NCBI GenBank assembly: GCA_022448995.1
Contig: JAKVCT010000023.1
Location: forward strand, 1 to 35,418
Direction of reading: 5' to 3'
Source of the DNA: Saprospiraceae bacterium
Lineage (GTDB): Bacteria; Bacteroidota; Bacteroidia; Chitinophagales; Saprospiraceae
DNA length: 35,418 nucleotides
A program made the translations under genes and the position numbers. Below are positions 8,364-16,756 of the stretch, in pieces; within the stretch, counting starts at the first letter, position 1, and each line of letters opens with the position of its first letter. The notes under the pieces are model-generated. The model saw nothing but the letters and a program-made list of their open reading frames with translations, searched no databases and was not told the DNA's origin.

Positions 8364-9203
8364 ATGAGTATCAAGATACATAAAAAGCTTAGTTTAGATA
8401 CTTTGGATAACTTAAAAGTAGCTGAATATAAAGCAATCATGAAAGCCGTAGTTAAGAAGATTGCCAATAAATTTAATAATAGTGAATCGACTGTCCCTGT
8501 TTATCTAAAAACCCAACATACTTATGCTGATAATAAGATTGGTTTGATGTTAATATTTGGGAAACCCGATCCTGTTTGGAAAAAAGAAATTAAAGTAAAA
8601 GCAAAGTCTGAAAAGAAACTAACTTTGGTTGGGCATAGTTTTATTACAGTAGACGATAGTGGAAATAATATTCTGAATATTATGCCTAGTGCTGGTGGAG
8701 CTTTAGAACCGAAAATTAATAAAGCAGGAAAGAAAATCTTACCTATGTTAGGCTTATCTAGTGTCAACATTGTAGGTGAACTAAGTGGAGAAGCTACAGG
8801 TGATACCGATGGAGATGGTGTAGTTGACCAAGGACAAGAATTGGATCATGACAAGGCCTTAGCAGAATATCTTGGTGAATTTAAGTTATTAGTTCCTGCA
8901 ATTAGAAAATTCAAAAAAGCAAGACAACCTAAGAAAATTAGACAAGCTATTGCTTCTTTGAGAGTAGTTCTTGAAAATTTTGATAAGGTTTATGCTAGCG
9001 CAAAGGCAGAAACTCAGGAGAAATATGCGGCTGCAAAGGCTCAAATGGATAAAGTAGCGAGTACCTTGGCAGGGGGTAAGAAAGATGATTCCAATGATGA
9101 TAATTCTGATATTCTTGCTAAAATGAATAAATTGGCTAAAAGAATGAAAAAACTCAAAGCTAAGATTGGTAATCTAGATGTACTGTATAGAGAAGCTAAC
9201 TAA
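8364..9203 (+). CDS. Unrecognised cytoplasmic protein with a DxDxDG calcium-type loop, 279 aa
   Basis: I do not recognise this gene. I start at the ATG at 8364 (MSIKIHKKLSLDTLDNLKV); an in-frame ATG at 8310 is possible. No signal peptide or membrane segment is visible. The N-terminal 140 residues are mixed strand/helix and lysine-rich, with a hydrophobic core near 86-110. At 147-155 is DTDGDGVVD, a calcium-loop pattern of the EF-hand/thrombospondin-3 type, followed by a strongly helical, Lys/Ala-rich half (160-279) that is predicted-looking coiled coil and ends in a basic KLAKRMKKLKAKI segment. The Lys-rich tail could bind nucleic acid or a polyanion; this is only inference. It ends 54 nt before a repeat-rich gap. 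Confidence 0.6.
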   Translation: MSIKIHKKLSLDTLDNLKVAEYKAIMKAVVKKIANKFNNSESTVPVYLKTQHTYADNKIGLMLIFGKPDPVWKKEIKVKAKSEKKLTLVGHSFITVDDSGNNILNIMPSAGGALEPKINKAGKKILPMLGLSSVNIVGELSGEATGDTDGDGVVDQGQELDHDKALAEYLGEFKLLVPAIRKFKKARQPKKIRQAIASLRVVLENFDKVYASAKAETQEKYAAAKAQMDKVASTLAGGKKDDSNDDNSDILAKMNKLAKRMKKLKAKIGNLDVLYREAN

Positions 9204-9320
9204 TCGACTTGCTCCAATTCTTTGTAACTCATATCGTTTTCTTGATACTTATTAAGCAGGGAGGTTCAGCATTAAAATAACCCACTGATAATTAATCATT
9301 TATAATGCGCGTTAAAAAAG

Positions 9321-9558
9321 AAATTTACTTCGTTGAGCCCTTTGGATTTTTTTGGTCAGCTTTTCTTTTTGCTCTGCCTTTGTACCTCTTGGTACAAGCT
9401 CTCGCAGCAATGGCAAAAGGTGAGAGAAGAAATATGCTTAATACTGAAACAGCACAAGTAATAGGATAAAAGTAATAAGAATGCAGCACAATCATCTGTG
9501 ACTGCTATAATATAAGAAGCTCGGATTTCGTGTGAAATCCGAGCTTCTTATATTATAG
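9321..9558. repeat. Intergenic repeats and a perfect 25-bp hairpin between convergent genes
   Basis: The 403-bp gap 9204-9606 separates convergent genes. It holds one minus-orientation copy of the double mini-hairpin repeat (9321-9350), an inverse copy of the post-surA hairpin with flank (9404-9434), and a perfect 25-bp hairpin (9505-9529 with 9534-9558, loop GTGT). The last has no T tract but is placed to end transcription from both sides. Confidence 0.65.
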
Positions 9559-9606
9559 AGGGCTTAGCAAGCTAGTATCTAAAACATGCTCTAATTTTTG
9601 TCATAT

Positions 9607-11130
9607 TTAATTCTCTTGCTCTTCTTGTCCATCTGGGTCAAAAGATAAATCTGTATTCATTCTCACTAATCCAACCATCGTATTTGTACCTACATCAAAT
9701 GTCCCTGTCAAAACATAACCCAAAGCTGTAGCCGAAGTTGCTCCCTCTTCAATTGTCTCAAGCAATGCTATTCGCCCCGATTCTCCTGATACCCCATACC
9801 CCATGATTCTACTATCAACTGGTGATAAAGAAGCGTCAAGTTTGATGATATGTGCAGATTGAGCATTACTACCTTGATTTGGATCAACCTCATTATCTGA
9901 ACCAAAAAAGGTGATTGGTTGTGTCGTAGTCGCAGATAACAAATACCCTTCATTCCCTGGTAATAGCACCACATCGACAGCTACAGAACCATCCTTTGCA
10001 GGGTTGGCATTTTCTAATACAGATAATGTAGTAAAATCTTTGACAGTGCCAAAATCTGCATCTGCTTGTAAAAGTAATAAAACTGGTTCTAGTTCATTAG
10101 CAGCAATAGTATTACCAAAGACAGTGAGTACCTCATTTGTACTGTCCCAACACATTGAAGTAGCCCTACAATCAAAGTCACCGTATTGATACTGCTGAGT
10201 ATTGATAATATTACCAGACTGTTTCTTATATTTGATAAGAATGAAAGCCTCTTGATAGTTTGTACTTTGCTCTCTATTACGTGTCATACCTGCTATTACA
10301 TAACCATCATCTAGTACCGTGATAGCAGTACCTTCATCCTCTCTTACAAAACCATAAGTAGCAGTCCATACAGTCCCAAAATTTTCATCTAATTTGACCG
10401 TAAAGATATCTGTCTTATCTGTTCCATTTGCTATAAATCCTGGTTTAGAAACATCTACACGAGTTGTGTTCCCTGTCAATAAAAACTTACCAGGTGCATC
10501 TATCATTGCTTCTTCCTCAGGGTCAAGCTCCACGATATCTAGCAAAATCTCAGAACAACAAGCTGTAGTTTTATCCCAATTATCATAATCATGCACATAA
10601 CTAGATACCAAATTTCCATCAAGATCTACTTGATATAATACAATCTTGCGATCTGCAGAAACTAACTGACCATTAAGATCGGTTACATAGTGAGTTCTAT
10701 TTCCTGCCAATAGATAACCACTTCCATCTTTTAGAACCAATAAACGAACTCCTTCTTCGTCATAATCTTGAGGATCATCGGAACCTGTAAAGTCAGAATC
10801 TAGTTGATCTTTTGTATCATTTCCAAATTTTCGGCTCCAAATTTCATTCCCCAAGGAGTCCGTTTTAATTAGATACATATCATTATAAGTAGTACTATTA
10901 GTTGAGCTTCCAAAAGATTTACTCGACCCTAAAATGAGATACTCCGTAACTCCGTCTTCTGAAGTTAATACCTTAATATCTTTCCCCTTTTGGTCTAGCA
11001 CATGTCCATAATATTTTATAAATGCTATTTGTTGTCTATTTGGAGCTATCTTATCTTTTTTACAACTTCCAAGTCCTAAAATCAGACCTAATACAGCGAA
11101 TATTATGGTAATATATTGTTTTTTCATCAT
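9607..11130 (-). CDS. Surface/periplasmic lipoprotein with beta-propeller-like repeats, 507 aa
   Basis: A lipoprotein signal peptide ends in LGSC (Cys23) followed by KKD. The body is built of recurring units with the pattern 'gY.laG.t......i...k.D..G...w...yG...D....', for example TEYLILGSSKS...YLIKTDSLGNEIWSRKFG, GYLLAGNRTH...LYQVDLDGNLV, and GYVIAGMTRN...ILIKY. This is typical of Bacteroidota propeller-like proteins; five or six units fit the length. The C-terminus is acidic (DPDGQEEQEN). It follows the barrel gene by 66 nt on the same strand, so the two are likely one operon. No enzyme motif seen; a binding or adhesion role is inference. Confidence 0.65.
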   Translation of the reverse strand: MMKKQYITIIFAVLGLILGLGSCKKDKIAPNRQQIAFIKYYGHVLDQKGKDIKVLTSEDGVTEYLILGSSKSFGSSTNSTTYNDMYLIKTDSLGNEIWSRKFGNDTKDQLDSDFTGSDDPQDYDEEGVRLLVLKDGSGYLLAGNRTHYVTDLNGQLVSADRKIVLYQVDLDGNLVSSYVHDYDNWDKTTACCSEILLDIVELDPEEEAMIDAPGKFLLTGNTTRVDVSKPGFIANGTDKTDIFTVKLDENFGTVWTATYGFVREDEGTAITVLDDGYVIAGMTRNREQSTNYQEAFILIKYKKQSGNIINTQQYQYGDFDCRATSMCWDSTNEVLTVFGNTIAANELEPVLLLLQADADFGTVKDFTTLSVLENANPAKDGSVAVDVVLLPGNEGYLLSATTTQPITFFGSDNEVDPNQGSNAQSAHIIKLDASLSPVDSRIMGYGVSGESGRIALLETIEEGATSATALGYVLTGTFDVGTNTMVGLVRMNTDLSFDPDGQEEQEN

Positions 11131-11196
11131 AATTAATTTATATAAATAATCTACAATACACTATTCTGCAGACTACTGTATATGCTAACTAAAATA

Positions 11197-12729
11197 TTAA
11201 TCAATTTGAATAGAAGGTCCTGTAATTTTTACTTTTGGTACATCAGGTCCTCCTTTTAAGATATGTCTTGCTTTATCAAGCTCTTGCTTATTTTTATTCA
11301 AACCACTCTTTACTCTATTCAAAGAAGATTCCTTGACACGTTCTAAATCACGAATATTTCTATTCATCTGATCCTTGAGTTCTTTATCAGGAGTGTTACT
11401 CGCTTGTACTTTTCTTCGTTTGATCATTTTATCCAAGCGTTTTTGCAAGATTACATTATTGTATTTACGTTTTTTACTTGGAGTATAAAATGACTTGGCG
11501 AACCCTAACGTAAATGCTAAGTTAGACATTCTAAAATCCGAATCTACATAAGCAAAACGATAAAGTAATTCATTATCTGAATAACGATTCTCCCGGTTAA
11601 CATTATTTAAGAAAAAGTGATTATACCGTAAATCCATAAAGAAATAATTGCGTTCTAAACGAAGCTTGACTCCTGCTCCTGCTACAGCAGAAAAGTTATA
11701 AAAAGATCGTAAAGAAGAACGTCCTTGTTCAGCAGCCCCCTTCTTATCCAAGAAGAAAACACGGTGTTTTTGTTTCTCTTGTGTCTGATTACCACCATCT
11801 AAACTTACTTCTTGTTCTGTAGTTCTTCTGATTTTCACCAAGTTAGCATCTAATAAGAAACTATTATCCACACCAACATATATATAAGGTATTACATTAT
11901 TTACAGTTTCTTTTTGCTTTTTACCTCTCCAATTTGCCTTAAGCATAATAGGAGCATCTATCCACATTTGGCTTTCTCTAAAAGTAGTTGTTGCATATAA
12001 TAGTGGATCGCTAAGAGCTGTTGAAATCTCACTATCAGAGTTATCAAACCGTGCATCTGTACTAGTTGTATTCATGTATAGAGAGTCTCTATGACTATAA
12101 GCTCTATTCGCTAAATTGGCTTCTACTACCAATTCAATATCTAAAGGAAAAGGCTTTTTCATCTCAAAAAGAGGAATCTCAAATCCCAATCCACCATTTA
12201 TACCAATAGTTGGTCGATTGGTATTATAATTTTTGGTAAGATCATTTGTATTATCTAAAGAATAGTATTGGAAAACTTGTAGACGAGAATAGTTTACTCC
12301 CATTTTACCATAGACTGAAAAAATTGGTTTCTTACGATATGTATTAGAAAGATAAATAAAATCATAAGAAGCTGTCTTATCATTGGGAGTAACTCTGTGC
12401 AGTGGATTATAACCCAAAAGCTTTTCGTATTGGTGGTTTGCAGAATCAATTTCATTCATAAATAAAAAAGACTCTGTGTACAATCGATAAGCAGCAATTT
12501 TGTCTTGTTTAGATAAAAGTTTTTTTTCTGAACTTTCTAAGCAATTTATTAAATCACTTGTTAAAACATCATCCAATAATCCCATATCATAATTCAACTG
12601 TGCATCCTTGAGCAGATATTCGCAATCTTCCTTGGAGAGCTGTGCTTGGGATGATGAGGTAATCGTTAGACAAAATAACGTACAAATAAATACGCTAGGA
12701 GCAGTAAATAGCCTGATAAGTGCGTGCAT
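11197..12729 (-). CDS. Outer-membrane beta-barrel protein with TPR-like N-domain and basic coiled-coil tail, 510 aa
   Basis: A signal peptide (hydrophobic to about residue 28, cleavage near SQA-Q) is followed by a helical TPR-like segment (about 30-125, LSKEDCEYLLKDAQLNYDMG...YEKLLGYNPLHRV). Then come alternating strands of an outer-membrane barrel (about 135-410, including IFSVYGKMGVNYSR, GINGGLGFEIPL and FFMDLRYNHFFL). About 95 residues after the last strand (SFYTPSKKRK...) are highly charged, Lys/Arg-rich and helical, and end in PKVKITGPSIQID. A tail beyond the barrel would sit in the periplasm or outside. It is followed by the lipoprotein gene at 9607, suggesting a barrel-lipoprotein pair. 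Family not recognised beyond the PorT-like barrel class. Confidence 0.65.
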   Translation of the reverse strand: MHALIRLFTAPSVFICTLFCLTITSSSQAQLSKEDCEYLLKDAQLNYDMGLLDDVLTSDLINCLESSEKKLLSKQDKIAAYRLYTESFLFMNEIDSANHQYEKLLGYNPLHRVTPNDKTASYDFIYLSNTYRKKPIFSVYGKMGVNYSRLQVFQYYSLDNTNDLTKNYNTNRPTIGINGGLGFEIPLFEMKKPFPLDIELVVEANLANRAYSHRDSLYMNTTSTDARFDNSDSEISTALSDPLLYATTTFRESQMWIDAPIMLKANWRGKKQKETVNNVIPYIYVGVDNSFLLDANLVKIRRTTEQEVSLDGGNQTQEKQKHRVFFLDKKGAAEQGRSSLRSFYNFSAVAGAGVKLRLERNYFFMDLRYNHFFLNNVNRENRYSDNELLYRFAYVDSDFRMSNLAFTLGFAKSFYTPSKKRKYNNVILQKRLDKMIKRRKVQASNTPDKELKDQMNRNIRDLERVKESSLNRVKSGLNKNKQELDKARHILKGGPDVPKVKITGPSIQID

Positions 12730-13265
12730 GATCCTATGTGGTTTTTCTACGTAAAAAAAGAAAAGATAATAGAGGTTATTACATCATTTACAACAGAACA
12801 AAAATATTGAGCTATCTGAATAAATCTATCCACAAACATTCTCAACTAATAATATGTTTAGTGTATTTTATTTGTAATAATGTCTTTTGTTTAGTGTTTA
12901 TCCATTGTCTTATAACAATGAAAATAAGTTGTCATATTTCTCATAAAAAATCTCCTTCGCCTTTTCACTTAGAGACTAATATGCTAATACACCGTTAAAT
13001 TAAGAAAATAACTGCTATTTATAATAAAAATAATGTGTGACTTTTTGTTTTTTCATTTCATTTTGTGCTCTCTAACGCAGATAGATGAATATTTTTGCAG
13101 TATATTTTCAGTAAGTTTGAAAGACGCTCACACCTTGGCAGTCCTTGAAAAAGTTCAAAGAATAAGCTAGAAGCTATACTTCTAACCACTTTGTAGGCTA
13201 TTCACTCCAACCACAAAGTGCTCAACAAGGCTAAAGTTGCCCCCATATTAACCAATAAACTAATT
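12730..13265. other. Intergenic region with one mini-hairpin repeat copy
   Basis: This 536-bp A/T-rich region lies before the barrel operon's start and after the TPR gene's stop. Bases 13210-13236 carry a decayed copy of the double mini-hairpin repeat (first stem CAC/GTG intact with AAA loop, second broken). I see no gene or clear promoter otherwise. Confidence 0.5.
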
Positions 13266-14192
13266 TTAGACCTGAATAGTAAAATTGGGGTGACTAAAAC
13301 ATTCTTCATAGTAAAATTTCCAGCGCATTTTTTCATTTCGATCTCCTGTATCGTTGACTAATGCGACACAAGTTTCCCAAATATTATATTCTATATGCCC
13401 TAAAATAGCCCCTGCCTTGAGAGCCTTCTTATAATAAGGTAATGCTTTTTCATACTCTTTTAGATAAAAATGACAAGCACCTATACAATTCCACAGATTT
13501 GCAGAATACTCAGGAAATCGTTCTGCTAATTTACCAAAAGCACTAGCAGCCTCTGCAAAAGCTCCCTTTGTCATCATTTGAGAAGCTAGATTGAACAAAC
13601 GCCCTTTATTTTCCTGTCGATTTTTAAGGCGTTTCAGAAACTCCCGATGCAATTGGGCTGCTTGAGCCAACGATAATAATCCTTGCTGTTCTCCTAATCT
13701 AGCATATAGATTAATCTGCCCCTCAGGTTCTAAGGAAACACTCAAGCTTGGGTTTTCTAAAGCCCCAAGGGTAGACTGTTTTTGGCTCAAATAATTAACC
13801 ACTTGCATTGTCTGTGTTAATAATTTATCCATTCCCTTAAACTGTTCTAATGCATCTTCTTCTTTGAGATCGCCCATTAACAGTTGCTCTACAGTTTGCT
13901 TCGTATGCTGAAGTATATCTATAGTATAGCCTGTTTTTTCTAATTCTGGAAACTCGTATAAAACCTCTACAATCTTAATACTATCTATAATAGCCTTAAT
14001 GGCATCAGCACCTAAATGTGGTGTACTAGGTTGTTCCTCTATTGCTTCAAAAAGCAAACGATATGCTCGACTTGCCTCAAAAGCAGCCAAATCAAAGATC
14101 TCTTGATCCATTCGCTTACAAGCTAATTGCATAATATCTACAAACTGTTGTATAATCTTTTCCATGTACCTTATACTTGATAGTTCATTCAT
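13266..14192 (-). CDS. TPR-repeat protein, 308 aa
   Basis: This soluble, all-helical protein has no signal peptide. Tetratricopeptide-type repeats occupy the C-terminal third: RLFNLASQMMTKGAFAEAASAFGKLAERFP (near 195-225) and ANLWNCIGACHFYLKEYEKALPYYKKALKAG (near 228-262). The first 190 residues are helical without a recognised domain. An internal ATG nine codons in (14165) is preceded by AAGG and is an alternative start. It lies 184 nt downstream of moeZ on the same strand, but a terminator (14301-14334) separates them, so it is probably its own transcription unit. Function unknown; TPRs imply a protein-binding scaffold role. Confidence 0.65.
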   Translation of the reverse strand: MNELSSIRYMEKIIQQFVDIMQLACKRMDQEIFDLAAFEASRAYRLLFEAIEEQPSTPHLGADAIKAIIDSIKIVEVLYEFPELEKTGYTIDILQHTKQTVEQLLMGDLKEEDALEQFKGMDKLLTQTMQVVNYLSQKQSTLGALENPSLSVSLEPEGQINLYARLGEQQGLLSLAQAAQLHREFLKRLKNRQENKGRLFNLASQMMTKGAFAEAASAFGKLAERFPEYSANLWNCIGACHFYLKEYEKALPYYKKALKAGAILGHIEYNIWETCVALVNDTGDRNEKMRWKFYYEECFSHPNFTIQV

Positions 14193-14300
14193 GTTTCAAT
14201 CAAACACCTCTGTGAACTAATGTTATACTTAATGAGCACTGTTCTGTCAACCGATCAGTAAAAAAGTCACGTACGGTTATTGATAATAGAACAAATATAC

Positions 14301-14334
14301 AAAAAAGGTTCTCCCTAAATGACTAGGAAGAACC
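14301..14334 (-). terminator. Rho-independent terminator after moeZ
   Basis: On the minus strand GGTTCTTCCT (14334-14325) pairs with AGGGAGAACC (14316-14307) at 9 of 10 positions, followed by six T. It lies 43 nt after the moeZ stop. Confidence 0.8.
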
Positions 14335-14376
14335 AAAGATTCTCAGACTTTATGATAAAAGTACGATTAGTGAGGG

Positions 14377-15528
14377 TTAATAAAGAGCTAATGTTGTATC
14401 AATTTTCTTTGCATATTCTAGAATTCCCCCCTTCAGATTATAAACATTGTCATAATTATATTTATCTCTCAATAACTCAACAATATCTGCACTACGTTTT
14501 CCACTTCGACAATGGATAATTACTTGCTTATTGCGATCAATTTTATCCAAGTGTTGCTCTACTGTATTTTTAGGAATCAATAGACCACCCAAATTAGCAA
14601 TTTCTTGCTCATAGGGCTCACGTACATCTATGAGTTGATAATCTAATTTAAGATTTTGCAAACGTACCAATTCTTCTACATCCACCTCTGGAACTACTAC
14701 TCTTGCTTTCTGCTCAGAAAGATTTAATCCACAAAACTCTTTATAATCAATCAGCTCTGTAATGGGTTTTAAATCAGGATTTTTGCGAATTTTAAGTGTA
14801 CGCGTTCCAAAACTCAATGCATCAAATAAGAATAAACGTCCTACCAAAGGCTCACCAATTCCAGTCAATACCTTGATGACTTCACTGGCTTGCAAACTAC
14901 CTACAATACCAGGTAATACACCCAATACGCCCCCTTCTGCACAGCTCGGCACTAAGCCTGGAGGTGGTGGTGTTGGAAAAAGATCTCTATAGTTAGGTCC
15001 AAACGTTCCATCTTCGTATTTATAATTGAACACAGATACCTGACCATCAAAACGATAAATGGAGGCATATACATTAGGAATACCTAAAATTACACAAGCA
15101 TCATTCACCAAATAACGTGTTGGGAAATTATCAGTTCCATCAGCTACTAAATCATAGTTTTGGATAATATCCAATGCATTATTAGAGGTCAATTGTGTAT
15201 TGTGAACATTGATCTGTATGTGAGGATTCAGACTTAACAAACGCTGACGAGCAGCCTCTACTTTTGCCAAACCTACACTTTCTGTTCCATACAATACCTG
15301 TCTCTGCAAGTTGCTATCATCCACTACATCAAAATCTACAATCCCCAACGTCCCTACACCTGCCGCAGCTAAATACAATAATAATGGACTACCCAAACCA
15401 CCTGCACCTACTACCAAAACCTTAGCAGATTTTAATTTACGCTGACCTTCTATGTTAAATTCAGGTATAATCAAGTGGCGACTGTAACGCTCTAGTTCTG
15501 CTTTCGAAAATTTTATTGTATCTGACAT
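14377..15528 (-). CDS. moeZ: MoeZ-type adenylyltransferase/sulfurtransferase (E1-like + rhodanese), 383 aa
   Basis: MoeZ activates the C-terminal Gly-Gly of a small sulfur-carrier protein with ATP and then loads sulfur to make a thiocarboxylate. The E1-like domain (residues 1-265) has the nucleotide loop GAGGLGSP (41-48), SNLQRQ (72-77), DGTDNF (130-134) and the conserved VPSCAEGGVLG with Cys196. The rhodanese domain (about 280-383) has the active loop HCRSGKRS with Cys340. The usual zinc CxxC pairs of MoeB/ThiF enzymes are absent: the first reads NYRD (179-182) and the second is replaced near 250-255. It lies 75 nt after cysO, same strand, so cysO-moeZ is likely an operon serving cysteine synthesis. 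Molybdopterin or thiamine roles are less likely since no moa, moe or thi genes are near. Confidence 0.87.
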   Translation of the reverse strand: MSDTIKFSKAELERYSRHLIIPEFNIEGQRKLKSAKVLVVGAGGLGSPLLLYLAAAGVGTLGIVDFDVVDDSNLQRQVLYGTESVGLAKVEAARQRLLSLNPHIQINVHNTQLTSNNALDIIQNYDLVADGTDNFPTRYLVNDACVILGIPNVYASIYRFDGQVSVFNYKYEDGTFGPNYRDLFPTPPPPGLVPSCAEGGVLGVLPGIVGSLQASEVIKVLTGIGEPLVGRLFLFDALSFGTRTLKIRKNPDLKPITELIDYKEFCGLNLSEQKARVVVPEVDVEELVRLQNLKLDYQLIDVREPYEQEIANLGGLLIPKNTVEQHLDKIDRNKQVIIHCRSGKRSADIVELLRDKYNYDNVYNLKGGILEYAKKIDTTLALY

Positions 15529-15603
15529 ATCTATTTTTTATAATTATGCTTAAGACTGAAAATAAGTAATAAGATCTAAGAGTATATTTAGAACCTTAAT
15601 TTG

Positions 15604-15882
15604 CTAAGATGCTCCTCCGGCTATTGCAGGTATAATACTCAAAGTTTGGTTCTCACCAAGTGGTGTTGCTTCATTCTGCAAACCTAAAATATCTTCGTCT
15701 TCTACAAAAATACGAATGAAGGAACGAATTTTACCATCTTGATCCAAGAGATGATTTTTTAATTTAGGATACTGTGTTGCTAATTCTTCAATTGCTTTTT
15801 GCACAGTTGTTCCTGATGTTTCAAAGTTAGCTTGCTGATCGGTTAGCTTACGTAAAGGAGTGGGAATGATAATTTGTGCCAT
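15604..15882 (-). CDS. cysO: CysO-like sulfur-carrier protein (ThiS/MoaD fold) ending GGAS, 92 aa
   Basis: This small ubiquitin-fold protein carries sulfur as a C-terminal thiocarboxylate for cysteine synthesis. The start IIIPTPLRKLTDQQ resembles the IPT.LR..T start of mycobacterial CysO, and the end LSIIPAIAGG (81-90) matches the family's terminal motif. The length is close to the about 93 aa of CysO. Odd: the reading frame continues two codons past Gly-Gly to Ala91-Ser92. Adenylation needs a free Gly-Gly, so the tail must be removed first; the JAMM peptidase at 16985 is the obvious candidate, as in the QbsE/QbsD system. Followed by moeZ. The assignment rests on motif and the cysM/mec/moeZ context. 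Confidence 0.85.
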   Translation of the reverse strand: MAQIIIPTPLRKLTDQQANFETSGTTVQKAIEELATQYPKLKNHLLDQDGKIRSFIRIFVEDEDILGLQNEATPLGENQTLSIIPAIAGGAS

Positions 15883-15987
15883 GATTAGTTATTATTATAT
15901 AGTGTACTATAGTATTGATAGTTCGTTAATTTTCAGCCAATTTTACACATAATTTTGACTACCAATTAGTTACCAAAACCTACAAAC

Positions 15988-16203
15988 TGAAGTTGTTTAA
16001 AAATTAGATTTGATGCAGAAATTAAGATGATTTAGCTTCGCTGAGCACTTCGTGGTTTTGAGTTGATAGCCGCAAAGCGGACAGAGGCGAAGCCGACTAG
16101 TGGTAAGCTCTGCTACCACCAGCGCTATCAGCGAAAAAAAAGGTAAAAAAGTGGGCAAAATCAATGAATTTAATGCGGCGAAGACAATTTTTAAACAACT
16201 TCA
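15988..16203. repeat. MITE-like element with 18-bp terminal inverted repeats
   Basis: TGAAGTTGTTTAAAAATT at 15988-16005 is exactly inverted at 16186-16203, bounding a 216-bp non-coding block. Inside are a double mini-hairpin copy (16031-16056) and a cloverleaf repeat (16064-16130). A related pair of ends (TGAAGTTGTT) bounds 20766-20931, and an internal part (16146-16195) recurs inverted at 21057-21110. No transposase and no clear target duplication seen. Confidence 0.6.
16064..16130 (+). repeat. Cloverleaf structured repeat, copy B
   Basis: Outer stem GATAGC (16065-16070) with GCTATC (16124-16129). Inside are three hairpins: CGC-AAA-GCG (16071-16079), GGC-GAA-GCC (16086-16094), and GTGGTA...TACCAC (16100-16105 with 16114-16119). 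Relative to copies at 26331 and 16849, hairpins 1 and 3 carry compensatory changes (CAC/GTG to CGC/GCG; GTGGCA/TGCCAC to GTGGTA/TACCAC). Confidence 0.75.
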
Positions 16204-16310
16204 CTATTAATATTATTAGAATACACTACTATTAAAGAATTTTTGAGTTTGTTTTTTAATTAAAATAGCATGTGATAATTTCGATACTAATTGATAATCA
16301 ATTAGTGAGA

Positions 16311-16638
16311 ACCACAAAGTGCTCAGTGGAGCTAAACAATGCTTTTTAGTTTTTGTAAAAACTAAAAAGTCACATACTATTAAGTAGATAGCCACAATTA
16401 ATTTGTATTTAATTCAAGCAGCCTTTTTGCGCTGCACTTTGTTAAAAAGCCTCGTGATAGCGGTGCTATCCCTACGTTTTTCGTCTCGTTCAGCATCAAA
16501 AAACCTTGTGAATTATTATAAAATTAATTATGTCCACCTACTTAAATACTAGCTTAGTTTCTTGATTTTCCGAAAGTGTTTATCAAACGCTGAGGAAAGT
16601 TGTTTTTTAATTTTTGCTTTGCAGAGCCTTTCAGGATT
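16311..16638. repeat. Cluster of interspersed repeats (mini-hairpins, long inverted repeat, GATAGC hairpin)
   Basis: 16311-16336 is a double mini-hairpin copy (CAC-AAA-GTG, AGT-GGA-GCT). 16381-16457 is the reverse complement of window bases 1-77 (75 of 77). It overlaps the hairpin GATAGC-GGT-GCTATC at 16456-16470, the short-loop form of the cloverleaf closing stem. 16611-16638 is a minus-orientation mini-hairpin copy with CCT/AGG and TGC/GCA stems. The gap between cysO and tRNA-Cys has no gene. Confidence 0.7.
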
Positions 16639-16683
16639 TGATTAAAAATTAAAAAACCAAGAAACTGTAGGATTAAAGTCTAG

Positions 16684-16756
16684 AGTCCATAAGCGGACTT
16701 GAACCGCTACCTTCAGTTTTGCAGACTGATGCCCTAACCATTTAGACGATACGGAC
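16684..16756 (-). tRNA. tRNA-Cys (anticodon GCA)
   Basis: Read on the minus strand: acceptor GTCCGTA pairs with TATGGAC (one G-U), D-stem GTCT/GGGC, anticodon stem TCAGT/ACTGA with loop CTGCAAA (anticodon GCA), T-stem AGCGG/CCGCT with loop TTCAAGT. Discriminator base 73 is U, the known cysteine identity base. The 3' CCA is not encoded. It lies on the same strand between mec and cysO, within the cysteine-synthesis locus, 228 nt after the mec stop with no obvious terminator between. Confidence 0.95.

Noticed and set aside
12738..12998. 86-codon plus-strand ORF
   Set aside because: Composition of random A/T-rich intergenic sequence, located in the promoter region of the divergent barrel gene.
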